Below, piece after piece: positions 31,297 through 42,038 of a stretch of 64,000 nt of DNA. The position numbers were made by a program, and so were the translations under genes. Under the pieces are notes generated by a model. That model was given only the letters and a program-made list of their open reading frames with translations, had not been told where the DNA came from and did not search any database. How positions within the stretch are numbered: the stretch's first letter is position 1; each line of letters starts with the position of its first letter. Source of the stretch: Ariolimax columbianus (Eukaryota; Mollusca; Gastropoda; Stylommatophora; Arionidae); contig JAVGWX010000002.1 in NCBI GenBank assembly GCA_036924085.1, forward strand, positions 88,555,704-88,619,703, given 5' to 3'.

Positions 31297-31690
31297 AAAG
31301 AACTCTAGGCTGGAACTAAAACTCTAGGTTGGAACTATAACTCTAAGTTGGAACTGTAACTCTAGGTTGGAACTAGAACTCTAAGTTGGAACTGTAACTC
31401 TAGGTTGGAACTAGAACTCTAGGTTGGAACTAAAACTCTAGGTTGGAACTAAAACTCTAGGTTGGAACTAAAACTCTAGGTTGGAACTAGAACTCTAGAT
31501 TGGAACTAGAACTCTAGGTTGGAACTAAAACTCTAGGTTGGAACTAAAACTCTAGGTTGGAACTAGAACTCTAGGTTGGAACTAGAACTCTAGGTTGGAA
31601 CTAAAACTCTAGGTTGGAACTAAAACTCTAGGTTGGAACTAAAACTCTAGGTTGGAACTATAACTCTAGGTTGGAACTAAAACTCTAGGA
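31297..31690. repeat. 19-bp minisatellite, about 20 units
   Basis: The unit is aactctaggttggaactaa with only single-base variants (aactag, aactat). Units are very homogeneous. Confidence 0.97.
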
Positions 31691-31995
31691 TGAGTAGATT
31701 AGCTCAGTTCATATCTAGCAATTCACTATTTTCTGTGGTAACAGCGTGCCTCGGTTCGAATATCGTCTGGAGCCTTTAAAAAAGATCAGGGTAGTGATTT
31801 TAATCCGGTACCGCTTCTCCAGTCAACCCAGCTGTAAATAGGAACCTTACGCATGAGTTATGGAAAGTAAAAACAGCAAGGGAGGGCACTGGTCACCCCC
31901 ATCTCTTACAGGCTGCGGCTTAGTACAATGGATTTTTTTTTTTTTAAACTCCATTTCCAACCAGCGGTAACTTCTGCGGAATTTCCCATTTTTGG
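31690..31995 (+). mobile_element. tRNA-like SINE, family B, copy 3
   Basis: The head gagtagattagctcagttca and B-box-like gcctcggttcgaatatcg are tRNA-like. The body includes taatccggtaccgcttctcc, agctgtaaataggaacctta, ggaaagtaaaaacagcaagg and gctgcggcttagtacaatgg. It begins exactly where the 19-bp minisatellite ends. Confidence 0.8.
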
Positions 31996-32029
31996 ATTTT
32001 TTTCAAATTCGGTGCAGTTTGATAGCGGA

Positions 32030-33540
32030 CACTGTTCGCCATCTGAATGTTAAATGCGATCTATCTGTTCACTCTGCCGCCATCAGTGGAAATGCTACCT
32101 AGGTATTTGAACTGCCGAGTGTACTTTGATTAGGTTTGGCTTGTCTTGGCTTCGTTCGTTCTTAATCTCCCACTACCAAACCCTGAAAGGGCTTAAGAAG
32201 CAGAATGTAGTCCAGAAAACTGAATGGGTTGTGTCGTAGTTTACAGCTTGACTGCGATATTTGCACCTTTCGGTCTAACACATCCGATTTCAGCAACCAT
32301 TTTTTTAGTACCGGGTTAGCATTCCCTCTTCGATCCTTTCTCCTTAGTCAGTCTGTCCTACTGCAGCCTGTTATCCAGGATCACCACGTGGAGGTGTAGA
32401 AGGGTCTTGGCAGCTCTGGTTCGCTGGCCCTGACGCTAGCAGTCAGCTATGGGTTGCTGACGACTGCAGCTCATGCGCTGCTCAGAATCTTGATCCCTGA
32501 TTAGGTTTAATCACTTGCTTGCCTTAATCCTAATATTGCAGAGGTGACTGTTCAATTTCACTTGTCTGTTCAGTGTTGCTACCAGATAACATTCCCACTT
32601 CATTTTTATACTATTTGATCTCCTGGATTTTTTTTAAAAATAAGAGGAAATGGCGAATACGGCTTTCTCTGTTAATCTTGAGTTTCTATAGTTCGCAGTA
32701 AACTGGAAGCACTCTGTTGATCTTGGCCTTTTATAACATTGTATATTTCAGCGCGGTCCAGATGGCGAGATCATCAGCAAGCTGTGCGTTTGAGACATTT
32801 AGATGTTTAATGAGGTCATTTATAGAAATGAGAAGGACTTTGTGGTAGTCTTACCAGCGATTGTTTTCCCTCGATGTTACACCTACAAAGTTGGTACCCA
32901 TGGTTAGAATCCATCATACATGCTGTATACATCTAAAGAGGGGATCATCCGTGCGATGTACCTGTCTGAACCCTGCCTGGCTACTATAAAGGAGGTTATT
33001 GTTTTCCAATCGTGAGACCCTTCCATTACAATTTGGTTGGGCTAGCCTCTGAGAGCGCACAAACCTAGCATAGGTACATACAGACGAACACACACATCCA
33101 AGCACTGGTTTATGCATCTTAATATTGTCCAGTTGACTACGGTCTGGGGTTGAATAGGCGCACCTCCGCCAGTTGAAACTAGTGAGGCAAAAAACATAAA
33201 ATACAAAAATACAAAAATAAATCGTCAATACAGTTTTATGTTGAAAATCCTTTCAACTAGTTTGACTAAACATGAGCCTAGGATCGCAGACCTTCAATAT
33301 CCTGGTGCTCCTGATTGTTTCCCTTTCTTCAGTATGAGTTTAGTTACTGATAGCCATATTCAAGGCAGCTGTTCTTCGTCCCATGTGCTGATGATAAACC
33401 ATGAAGGTACTTTTTTTTCCATAGCTCCTAATTGGCTTATGATTTCGATTTTAACTTTTTCTGGTACTGAACTTTTTTGGGGGGTCAGTTTTTTCATTGC
33501 CATACTTAGTTCTTATGTTTTTCTGTTGGGGGTGAAAAAA
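32030..33540 (-). pseudogene. Jockey- or CR1-like LINE RT with nested insertions
   Basis: On the minus strand the RT entry near 33290-33500 reads MAMKKLTPQKSSVPEKVKIE, IISQLGAMEKKV and LILKKGKQSGAPGY, continuing LGSCLVKLVERIFNIKLY. After about 200 bp of foreign sequence (about 33020-33228), LENNNLLYSSQAGFRQVHRT resumes. Further down ISINDLIKHLNVSNAQLADD and LAIWTALK carry the catalytic box with Tyr replaced by Leu. A family A SINE lies at 32138-32497 within the 3' part. Frames are broken repeatedly. Confidence 0.85.
32138..32497 (-). mobile_element. SINE-like family A, copy 2 (reverse) with 11-bp duplication
   Basis: It is flanked by the perfect 11-bp direct repeat tgattaggttt at 32127-32137 and 32498-32508. 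On the minus strand it runs from gggatcaagattctgagcag to gaacgaacgaagccaagaca. The duplication defines both ends of the element at about 360 bp. It interrupts a LINE remnant, so it is younger than that LINE. Confidence 0.92.
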
Positions 33541-34120
33541 ATAAACATAGCTAGCACACGACGTGGTGACAGCAGTGGCGAAACGGTCTGTAGTCTTCAG
33601 CCTTCAAAACCCCTCGACTACCCCAGCAGTGGAAAAAATGTCGTATGACAGAATTACAGTTCTTGTGTAGTGAAGTGATTTTGAAAGGCAACTCCTTGGT
33701 TGGCAAATCTATTATTTTGATTTATTGGTAGTGTTCTCTTCGGCTAAGAATCAACGTCATTTAACTCTGGGCAGAGCCATAGAGACTCCTCTCAGCAAAT
33801 GGCAAAGTGTAGACACTGATGGCTCGCTGGCTGGACGCGCTTCTCCTCCATCCTCTCAGGCGTCGCTCTCTGCCGGACCGCGTATTATTTCAAAATGGGG
33901 CAATCTGTTCTTCGCCGACAGTGACTTCATCCACAAGGTGGACGTTGATGAACTTCCATTACTGCATACCCCATAATGACCTGGGAAGGTTCCCTGAGGT
34001 TTGACGTCTCTATGTCCACTAACCACTCATGCCACAGCCAGCTCTTCTGCGCCTTCTCAAGTATGGATTCTGAACCCGAGACGATTACGGCCCTCATTAA
34101 AAAGGTGCCAGGTGGAGGAA
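33541..34120. other. Unassigned stretch
   Basis: Frames of 60-83 codons exist on the plus strand near 33725-34004, but no motif is recognised. It may be part of the LINE or of a further decayed element. Confidence 0.35.
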
Positions 34121-34124
34121 TACT

Positions 34125-34460
34125 AACGTCTGGTCAGGCAATATAAACTGATCAGACATGTTAGTCAGACAAAATATACTGGCTTAGACCCTCACCTCGG
34201 CTTCCTCGTAGCTCTCCCTGCAAACGGGCTGTTTTCACGACATCCTAGCTAACGAGGTGAGGGATCGACGTGATCCCCGTAGAAGTGAGCGACGGCGCAG
34301 TTGAAGCCAAGAAAAGCACAACCGCCTTGAGGACCCCGGCCAACCTTCATCAGCACGCTCGGAATGTGAGGAAAGCTACTGCAACCCGCCACTTAACGTC
34401 ATTTTCAGGGCGCACAAAAAAGTAAACCTACTCATTGTGGGCATTCGATACAACATAAAC
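34125..34460 (+). mobile_element. Dispersed family E element, copy 3
   Basis: actaacgtctggtcaggcaa, two gatcagacatgttagtcag units, aaacgggctgttttcacgac, cgacgtgatccccgtagaag, ggaatgtgaggaaagctact and actcattgtgggcattcgat follow in the family order. Confidence 0.8.
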
Positions 34461-34669
34461 AAAGAGATCACAGAAAACCACATTGGATACGAAGTCATTT
34501 CCTCGTTCTCCATTACAAGACTGTACATTCTCAGCAACGACCAACAACCTCTACCAGAGAAGCCTCAACCGGTCTTATTACCGCGTAGCACGTATTCATC
34601 GGTATAAATTACATCATCAGAGTCCTGGACTTTTCATGTGTTGTTTCGCCTCCATGTTAAAATAGTAGC

Positions 34670-34835
34670 CCAACTGCATGGAGGACCCATGTACACCCTC
34701 ATTAGCACGGAGGACACATGTACACCTTCATTAGCACGCTGGGAATATGAGGAACTTTACTGCATACCGCCACTTAACGCCCTTATCAGGGCGCACAACA
34801 AAACACACTTGCTCATAGTGAGCAATCACAACAAC
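34670..34835 (+). mobile_element. Family E element, 3' part (copy 4)
   Basis: attagcacgctgggaatatg, accgccacttaacgccctta and gctcatagtgagcaatcaca match the 3' block of the family. Its terminal segment passes directly into the 28-bp array that follows. The upstream ggaggaca-catgtacacc segment is itself duplicated. Confidence 0.75.
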
Positions 34836-35045
34836 CACCTCCATTGTGGGCAATCACAACAACCACCTCCATTGTGGGCAATCACAACAACCACCTCCAT
34901 TGTGGGCAATCACAACAACCACCTCCATTGTGGGCAATCACAACAACCACCTCCATTGTGGGCAATCACAACAACCACCTCCATTGTGGGCAATCACAAC
35001 AACCACCTCCATTGTGGGCAATCACAACAACCACCTCCATTCTAA
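34815..35045. repeat. 28-bp minisatellite, eight units, grown from family E tail
   Basis: The unit is tgggcaatcacaacaaccac plus ctccattg. Its first part equals the 3' end of the family E copy just upstream (tcatagtgagcaatcacaac). Units are almost identical. Confidence 0.92.
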
Positions 35046-35124
35046 TTATGTCCTCACTTCTGTAAACTAACGTCTGCTTACGATATCATATTTTTGATCG
35101 GAGAATATATATTTTAAACAATTC

Positions 35125-35420
35125 TTCCTAGTGTCATTGTTGGTGCACGTGTTTGTGTGTGTGCATTATTTCTAGTGTCATTGTTGGTGCACGTGTTTGT
35201 GTGTGTGCATTATTTCTAGTGTTATTGTTGGTGCACGTGTTTGTGTGTGTGCATTATTTCTAGTGTTATTGTTGGTGCACGTGTTTGTGTGTGTGCATTA
35301 TTTCTAGTGTTATTGTTGGTGCACGTGTTTGTGTGTGCATTATTCATAGTGTTATTGTCAGTGCACTTGTCTGTGTGTGCATTATTTCTAGTGTGATTGT
35401 TGGTGCATGTGTTTGTTTGT
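35125..35420. repeat. About 45-bp minisatellite, seven units
   Basis: The unit contains tttctagtgttattgttggt and gcacgtgtttgtgtgtgtgc with attat. Confidence 0.92.
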
Positions 35421-35689
35421 GGTATATTCCTTTAACAATCCGGGACTCGAACCTACATCTCTTATCTGTTATGTGTTGGGATAAGTTCGCACCTCTCCCT
35501 GTCATTTCTTTTCTTAAACGTACGACAGGTATCCATTTGTATCTGTATAGATACCTTTGCCATGATAAGCAACCACTCTAACCGCTTCTACTCACCAACT
35601 GAAATATTTAATCTGACATGATACCAATTGATATCGTCAAAAATGATGGTCATGGAGATTGGTAGTTACACACCCACAGCTGGTAGCAT

Positions 35690-35945
35690 CGTCTTCAATA
35701 ATATCATCATTATGTGCCCGTCTGGTTCCCACTAGAACACAGGTCCTCGGATATCCCATGCTTTCCTATTCTGTGATGTTTTCTTGAACTCATGTACTCT
35801 TTGATAATGTTTCTGGGCCTTCCCATTCGACTCTTTCCTTGTGGATTCCAATCCGGCGCATGACTAGTTATGCTGTTCTATCCATCCATACTTTTCTCGT
35901 CAATCTCCTGCATTATTGGTTTATTTCATGTGTTCTTACCTGTAT
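35690..35945 (-). pseudogene. LINE C-terminal remnant
   Basis: In shifted minus-strand frames it gives WNPQGKSRMGRPRNTIKEY and MSSRKHHRIGKHGISEDLCS. This is the familiar end of a LINE RT (usual LEWNPQGKRKRGRPKNTWRR). No RT core remains. Confidence 0.72.
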
Positions 35946-35959
35946 CTGTGTTTGGCATT

Positions 35960-36215
35960 ACCATTCGGGGGATTGAGTGGTCTCGAGGTAAGACGCAGGC
36001 CTCGAATATTGGATGTAGCTGGTTCAAACCACGGAGGTGACCTGAATTTGTGCACTTGAACTTTCTGCTATTTCCCTCCGGATCTCTGAGTAGTAGAGAT
36101 CAGACGCTCGCGTGCAGTGTCACGCACGTTAAAAAATCCCTCGGCAGCTGGAAATCGGAAAGAGTAGGCTTAGCGGCCGCTGCCCGCGCAAGATTCAGAA
36201 TTATGTTAAAAATCT
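35960..36215 (+). mobile_element. tRNA-derived SINE, family D, copy 3
   Basis: It has gagtggtctcgaggtaagac (A box) and gtagctggttcaaaccacgg (B box), then ggatctctgagtagtagaga, cacgcacgttaaaaaatccc and gcggccgctgcccgcgcaag. It is colinear with 20505-20745. Confidence 0.85.
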
Positions 36216-36289
36216 AGCCAAACTGTTAGTTCAGTTTACACAATAGGGCTCGCTGTCTTATGGTTTATAATCCTTCAGTAGCGCTTCGG

Positions 36290-36775
36290 AATGGATTGGA
36301 TACTGAAAGGTCAATTCCAGGAAGATAACTGTGTTAATTACAATCGATGACTGTGTTAATTACAATCTACTTGGAGACACCTTTAATGTCCTCCACATTG
36401 ACGAGTCACCAGCCTGGATGTGTTACCCGTAGTCACTTGCCGTGTCTCAGAGCCATATATCAGTACTGACTTGACATTTGTGTTAAACACCCTGATCTTA
36501 TTGCACACGGAGAACATCTATGAGTTCCATATTTGACGAACACAGTTGAAATCAAATCTGGTCTTAGACAAAACCGGACTTCAAAATCTTTGTTCGCTTT
36601 TCCGTCTGTTTCTATGTTACTTCCCAGAAAGGTCCAACGTTGCACTTCTGCATTAATCGTTATGGAGTCTCTTTGTTACCTATTTATTCCTTTGTTTTGT
36701 TCACACTAATCAGCAATCTCATCTTTGTTGCATCAAATGTTAGTCTATATTTCTTTGCAATGTGCTCATGTGACA
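36290..36775 (-). pseudogene. LINE RT remnant
   Basis: The minus strand reads MQRWTFLGSNIETDGKANKD and FEVRFCLRPDLISTVFV, with CLTQMSSQYWYMALRHGK further on in related frames. Upstream, HIAKKYRLTFDATKMRLLIS-like text is the region before the YLG-box. This is the RT thumb and connection. Confidence 0.75.
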
Positions 36776-36778
36776 ACG

Positions 36779-36782
<4 letters not shown>

Positions 36783-36816
<34 letters not shown>
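36783..36816. repeat. (TA)n microsatellite
   Basis: About 34 bases of alternating TA directly abut the left end of the mariner element, which targets TA. Confidence 0.9.
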
Positions 36817-36821
<5 letters not shown>

Positions 36822-37562
36822 GAGGTATGTTCAAAAAGTATCCGACCTTAATTTTTTTTTCTCCACGAAAACAAATGAAGCATGAATGTTGTCCTTGGGC
36901 TGAGAGGTACAGGGGACCCTCATGTGCATGTGTGAATATTTTCCCGCTCACAAATTGTGTCATCGCTGGCAGTGGGCCTTTAAGTGTTGAATGTAGTGAG
37001 CACCCGTCGTGTTTTCATTCCCCAGGTACGCAGCAATGTGAAAGTCGTGTTGACTGTTTGTGTTTTTTAACTCCCGTGGAGTTGTGCATCACAAATGCCC
37101 ACCGCAAGATCAATACGTTACCAAAGAGTACTAGCTGGAGATCCTTCGTTGCCTTTGTGAAGCTGTTCGACGCAAACGACTGGACCTGTGGACAACAGGA
37201 ACTTGACAGCTCTACATTGACAACGCACCCACCCATTCTTCGCATCTGATTCGAACTTTCTTGGCCAAACACAACATTCTTCAGCTTCGCCAGACTCCAT
37301 ATCCTCCGTTGTGGCTCCTTGCAATTGTTGGCTATTCCCCAAGCTGAACATTCTTCTAAAAAGGACCCGATTTGAGTAACGAGAAGAATTATGCACCTCT
37401 CTGAAATGCTTCAAAGGATGGCGGGACCGCTGGATGAAGTGCGTGGAGTCCCAAGGAGAGTACGTTGAATGGGTTATGGTCTCAAACCTCCAGGTGAGTA
37501 TTTTTATTCTTCCACACAATAAGTCGGATACTTTTAGAACACACACCGTGTATAAATGGGAT
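36817..37562 (+). mobile_element. Internally deleted mariner element, dead transposase
   Basis: The left end acacacgaggtatgttcaaa (with aagtatccgacc) is an imperfect inverted match of the right end (ggtcggatac-like, then acacaccgtgta). TA lies at both borders. The plus strand from about 37040 to 37505 encodes the second half of a mariner transposase: FNSRGVVHHKC, EAVRRKRLDLW, DNAPTHSSHLIRTFLAKHNI (second catalytic Asp), then in another frame WRDRWMKCVESQGEYVEW. The third catalytic Asp region (normally SPDLAPCD) is deleted or shifted (YPPLWLLAIVG). Stops and frameshifts abound and the N-terminal half is missing. Confidence 0.88.
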
Positions 37563-37564
37563 AT

Positions 37565-38945
37565 ACTAAACGTCATTGACTGGTGCAGGCCGCTGTGACC
37601 TTGTCAAATATGCTCGCCTTATCACGTAGCATGTCCTTTGTAGAACGTCGCTCCCATCACAGGCTGTCTGAAAGAAACTCGTTCTCTTGCCAAAACATCA
37701 GCTTCCGCCACTGTCATACTCAGGCACTCCTGGATATCTTGGTGCCATCGTCTTCTTGGTCTACCCCTTCCTCTTTTGCCTGGCACCATACCTTCCATCA
37801 CCGTTCTCTCAAGACCGTTGTGTCTCTTGATGTGACCAAAGTATTTGCATTTTCCAGCCAAAATGAAATTGATAAACCAGTTATCCTCTATGCTCCACTC
37901 TTGCCGAATGTCTACATTTTTTCTTTTCTCTGTCCAGGGTATTCTGAGGATCTTTCTGTAACATTTTGACGCGAAGGATTCGATTCTTTGTCTAGAAGAT
38001 TTGGTGATCGTCCATGCTTCACAGTCATTAGCTGCCACAGGAAAAACACAGGCTCTCAAGACTTTTACTTTTATCGTTTTGTTGGTGCCCTGCCATAATT
38101 TCTTCAGGCTGTTCAGTCTCTGCATTGCCATAGCTAGTCTTCTTCTGATTTCTTTCGAGCAGTCACCATTTTTGTCAATTCTGGAGCCCAGATATTCAAA
38201 ATGTGTAACCGGATCTATTTCCTCACCACCCACTGTAAATTTATGCTGACATTGTGTTTTTTCGGTGGTCATTATCTTTGTTTTATTTATGTTTATGAAC
38301 AGATTATGATCTTTACTATGTCCATTAACGGCTGAAAGTAGCTGCTCTAGCCCTTCCGCACTTCTTGATAATATCACTGTGTCATCTGCATATCGTAACT
38401 CTGGAATCTCGTACCCCCCAATCGTAAATGGGTCGAAACTTTCAATGTTCTCATCTTCTCGTACATTTCTCATTATACATTCCGCATATATGTTGTACAG
38501 ATAAGGTGAGAGGATACATCCCTGTCGGACTCCCTTTTGTACTGCAAACCAATCTGATGTTTGCCTACATACTCGGACAGCGGCTTGTTGATCTTGGTAT
38601 ACTGTATCAATGAGATGGACTATATGCAAAGAAAACCCCATTTCCTTCATGATTCTCCACAGATTTTGATGTTTTACTGTGTCGAAGGCCTTAGTGTAAT
38701 CAACGAATGTGTACAGGTCTACATTAAACTCTCTACATTTTTCATAGATATTCCTTAAATTGAATATGTGGTCCCGGGAACCTTTGTCTTTCCTAAAACC
38801 TGCCTGGACTACGTGAGTTTAAGATTTAAACCTTTTCTCTATCCTTCTTAATAGGATTCGCAAGAGTATCTTGCTAGCATGGCTGATCAGTGCGATAGTT
38901 CGGTAGTTCGTGCACAGCTTCAGGTTGCCTTTTTTGCGGAGGGGA
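37565..38945 (-). pseudogene. RTE- or CR1-like LINE, RT and C-terminal tail
   Basis: The minus strand has a 342-codon open frame (37622-38650): LIDTVYQDQQAAVRVCRQTS, VQKGVRQGCILSPYLYNIYA, ELRYADDTVILSRSAEGLEQ (intact YADD), FEYLGSRIDKNGDCSKEIRR, CKYFGHIKRHNGLERTVMEG and RGRGRPRRRWHQDI. Before it, 38650-38945 carries decayed RT boxes (QAGFRKDKGSRDHIF, KAFDTVKHQNLWRIM) in broken frames. No RNase H is present. The C-terminal tail is of the same type as 15860 and 59640. This is the best-preserved RT of its type in the window, but it lacks an intact upstream frame. Confidence 0.93.
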
Positions 38946-39735
38946 ATCTAAATTGATTTCTTCCATGCTTCTGGCCACTCTGCACTGTGCCGTATCTGTT
39001 TACACAGTTTGCGATAGACTCGAGCACATGCCTCTCCTCCTGCTTGTATTAGCTCTGCTGGGATATCATCGTATTCTGGGGACTTTCCCTTTTTCAGGCT
39101 TTTAATTGCAGAGCGTACTTCTTCCAATGTTGGTTCAGGTTCTTTCTCATTCTTTGGTAGGATTGTAACTGAGCGCTTTGTGCTATCTCCATACATGGTT
39201 CTGCAGTACTCTCTCCATCTATTCAGTATGTCTTTTGTTTCTGTTAATGTGTTATCCTCTTTGTCATGTATGACATGTGGAACCGGATGGAATTCCTTTG
39301 TCAGTGTTCTTATTGATTTGAATGCATCTCTTTCTCTGCCTTGTTGTTGTAGGTTTTCAATATCCTTACATGTTTCTACTGTGTATCTTCTTTTATCTTT
39401 TCTTATTTCTCTTCTAACTTTTCTTGCACAGTTTTTATATGCTGTCTTGGTCCCCTTACTTCCCATTTGTTTTAATTGTTTCCTTTCTGCAATGAGTTTC
39501 TGTGTTTCCTCTGTTATATAGCTCTGTGTCTTGTGCACTATCTTTGGAATCATTTCTTTTGTCGAGATCAAAATATCCCTTGCGTACGATGTCAACTCCT
39601 CCTGTATAGCAAGCAACGCCTCAAATTTGTTTTCTACTTTGATGTTGTATTCAGTAGGTATTGCTGATACATCGAAGCATATTGGCTGGCAACCTTTGTT
39701 GATCCTACGTAGTCTTATTTGGATAAACTGCAAAC
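38946..39735 (-). pseudogene. Same LINE, linker between endonuclease and RT
   Basis: A 261-codon minus-strand frame contains a Lys- and Glu-rich linker (YITEETQKLIAERKQLKQMG). It is followed by the RT entry EVRSAIKSLKKGKSPEYDDI, PAELIQAGGEACARVYRKLC and EWPEAWKKS. The pattern A-IK-LK-GKSPG-D-IP-E-h is conserved in RTE- and CR1-like elements. A frameshift joins it to the RT downstream. Confidence 0.9.
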
Positions 39736-40345
39736 AGTAGTTGGTGGTCCGTATCGCAGTCTGCTCCTAGCAGTGTTTTTGTCGCCAGCACATTTGATCT
39801 CCATCTTTGTTGCACTAGGATATAGTCTATTTGGTTTCTGCTGTTGCCATCAGGGGAGGTCCACGTGTACAGTCTTCGTGGATGTTGTTTGAAGAAGGCG
39901 TTGGCAATGGAGAGGTTGTTTTCCTTGCAGAATTCAACCAGTCTTTCTCCTCGCCCATTTCTGTGCCCCAAACCAAAAGGTCATCGAACACTTCTCTCCT
40001 CTTCGGCTCTTTCCTCTCCGACTTTCGCATTAAAATCGCCAATGATGACCAAGATGTCTCTTTTTTCAACATTTTCCATCGCTTCTTGCAAGGTGTTATA
40101 GAAATCATCCATTTCACAATCGTCTGCTGCTGATATTGGTGCATACACTTGAATTATTGTTAAATTTATAGTCTTTTTCTTTAGTCTGATTACAATTATG
40201 CGGTCGTTGACTGGATTGTAACTGAGTAATGAAGTTGCTGTCTTCTTTGACAGAATAAAGCCGACCCCGCTTTTTCCACCCTTGTCCGTCCTAAATGTTA
40301 ATATTGATCCAGAAAGAGATGACCTATGCCAACCCCGGAACCAAC
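39705..40345 (-). pseudogene. Same LINE, endonuclease domain (5' truncated)
   Basis: The minus strand reads SILTFRTDKGGKSGVGFILS, INLTIIQVYAPISAADD (Tyr box), VIIGDFNAKVG (Asp and Asn), YTWTSPDGNSRNQIDYILVQ (Asp) and LGADCDTDHQLL (final His). These are the endonuclease boxes 3 to 9 of an APE-type LINE. The N-terminal Asn and Glu boxes are absent because the element begins at about 40345. The frame shifts near 39970. Confidence 0.9.
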
Positions 40346-41289
40346 AACTCAGACCTCCCCAAGCGCCAGCATGACGTCGTGGGCCATGAACATTCTATTC
40401 GTCCGTTGGTCACTTTTTGACGAACCTGCACGACTGGACTGAGAACCTGCTTATCTACAGACTCTGCAGTCTTCTAACTCAGCGTTTTATGTTAAGTTAA
40501 GAGTAACTGGGATTGACCCGCACTGGGATTGGTCCGGCAAGCCACCATTGAATTTACGCTTGCCAAAAAGGAAACTATGGAAGACCTCAGCAGAAATGTG
40601 ACCAGTAATGTCAATAGAAACAAGAAATGACACAAACTTTCTTCTTATTTTCGCTTTGCTGTCCTGCTTGTACCTTTCAGCGTTAGGTTATGAAGAGGTT
40701 TCTTGACCGGGCGCTAGTTGGTGCTTCGTATATGGGGAGTTGTACTGCTTATGTTATTTCTGCTATATATATATATATATATATATACATTATTTCTGCC
40801 CCGGCTTTTCCTGGCTCTGTATCCATTGAATTTGTATTGCAATGCTTTCTGATGGCTACTTTCTGGATATCACGCTGAGTGATGTCTGTACGACCTCTTG
40901 TGGTTATGGAAAAGCCACGACACACAATGTAAGATGTCATCCCCCCTCCGCTGCCTTGCGGGATACCTGTTTACGGGAAAGGATTCGGGAGTAAACCCTG
41001 AGCAAAAATCTGCATCCTCTGCTATCTGCAGTCGTCTCGATAAATATCTTGCCACTGGCTAAAGGTAGCTCAGGACCAGAGAGTAAGTTTAACAAAAGAC
41101 GCTGTTCCTTCCTCACTTTAATCCAAATCACCGCACAAGTCACCCATTTCAGCGGACACAGTAAGAGAAAAGACTCTGTCCACACAGCTGAACAAAGAGA
41201 GTGGTCTTCATCACTTGTGATGAACGAACATCACTATCTGGTGTTTGACGCGTCACATGGCCGAGCCATTTTGTTTGTTGTCTCTTGAA
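40346..41289. other. Unassigned stretch with a short dispersed block
   Basis: The block ccgctgccttgcgggatacc with tgtttacgggaa and gagtaaaccctgagcaaaaa (about 40948-41015) recurs at 58640-58712. A (TA)n of about 22 bases lies at 40766-40788. The ctgggattgacc motif near 40508 recurs at 20960. No gene recognised. Confidence 0.5.
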
Positions 41290-41640
41290 GAGGTCTAGCA
41301 CTGCTGTTTCACCTACTTTCCCCTAATATCTTCGTTTCTGATTCTAACCATTCTTGTTACTCCAATCATTCTGCGCAGGCATTTCATCTCTGTTGTTACG
41401 ATGTGTCATTTATCTTTGTTAGTTAATGTCCAATTTTGGCACTGATAGCACAATGTGGGTAGGAATATTGTGTTGTATATTGTTCTTTTTGTATCCATTG
41501 TCACATGCTTACATCGTAATATCGGCGATATTTATCCAATGAAATGACTGGTTTTATTACATCAACATCGGCGTCAAAGATGGCACACATCAGAAAACTA
41601 CACTCCTCCACGACGTCTAATGAGACAAGTGGATAAATGG
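41290..41640 (-). pseudogene. LINE RT C-terminal remnant
   Basis: The minus strand reads MDTKRTIYNTIFLPTLCYQC and QNWTLTNKDKWHIVTTEMKC, then LRRMIGVTRMVRIRNEDIRG. It aligns with the corresponding part of 22350-23145 (LCYQCQ ... EMKCLRKVIGVTRRDR-RND). One frame carries about 70 codons. Confidence 0.88.
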
Positions 41641-41749
41641 TGATGATGATGATATATAAAATGGGAAATCAAGGGTTTACCAGCTGGTTACAAATGTCAA
41701 CTTTATTCTTGTTTTTCCGCCTTCTGTTTGCTGAATCCTCCATCCTAAG

Positions 41750-42038
41750 ACCAAAGGCAAAGGCAACGGCCGCCGTCCGTCGTAGACGATGATGGCATAA
41801 TTTATTTTGTTAGCGATATTGTTAGTAAGGATTAACTGCGCTACTTTTTATTCTCACTCTCTCGTCTCGAGTCGCCCGACCCGAGTAGCAAGTTAATGAC
41901 AAGACAACTAGGGGACGACAACGAAATGCAGGGGACTCCGCATCAAGCACCCGTGAAAAAGACGTCGGAGTCCGGAGTCGAACCCACACAACCTGATCAC
42001 GAGGCCGACGGCTTAACCATTTCGCCACGGAATCCCCT
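41750..42038 (-). mobile_element. tRNA-derived SINE, family C, copy 3 (reverse)
   Basis: The minus strand has gtggcgaaatggttaagccg (A box) and ggttgtgtgggttcgactcc (B box). It then has gacgtctttttcacgggtgc, ending gccatcatcgtctacgacgg and cctttgcctttgg. It is nearly colinear with 24594-24885. Confidence 0.88.

Noticed and set aside
34815..35045. CRISPR-like array (28-bp repeats)
   Set aside because: Units are directly adjacent with no unique spacers; this is a minisatellite in a eukaryotic genome. The same applies to the other arrays.
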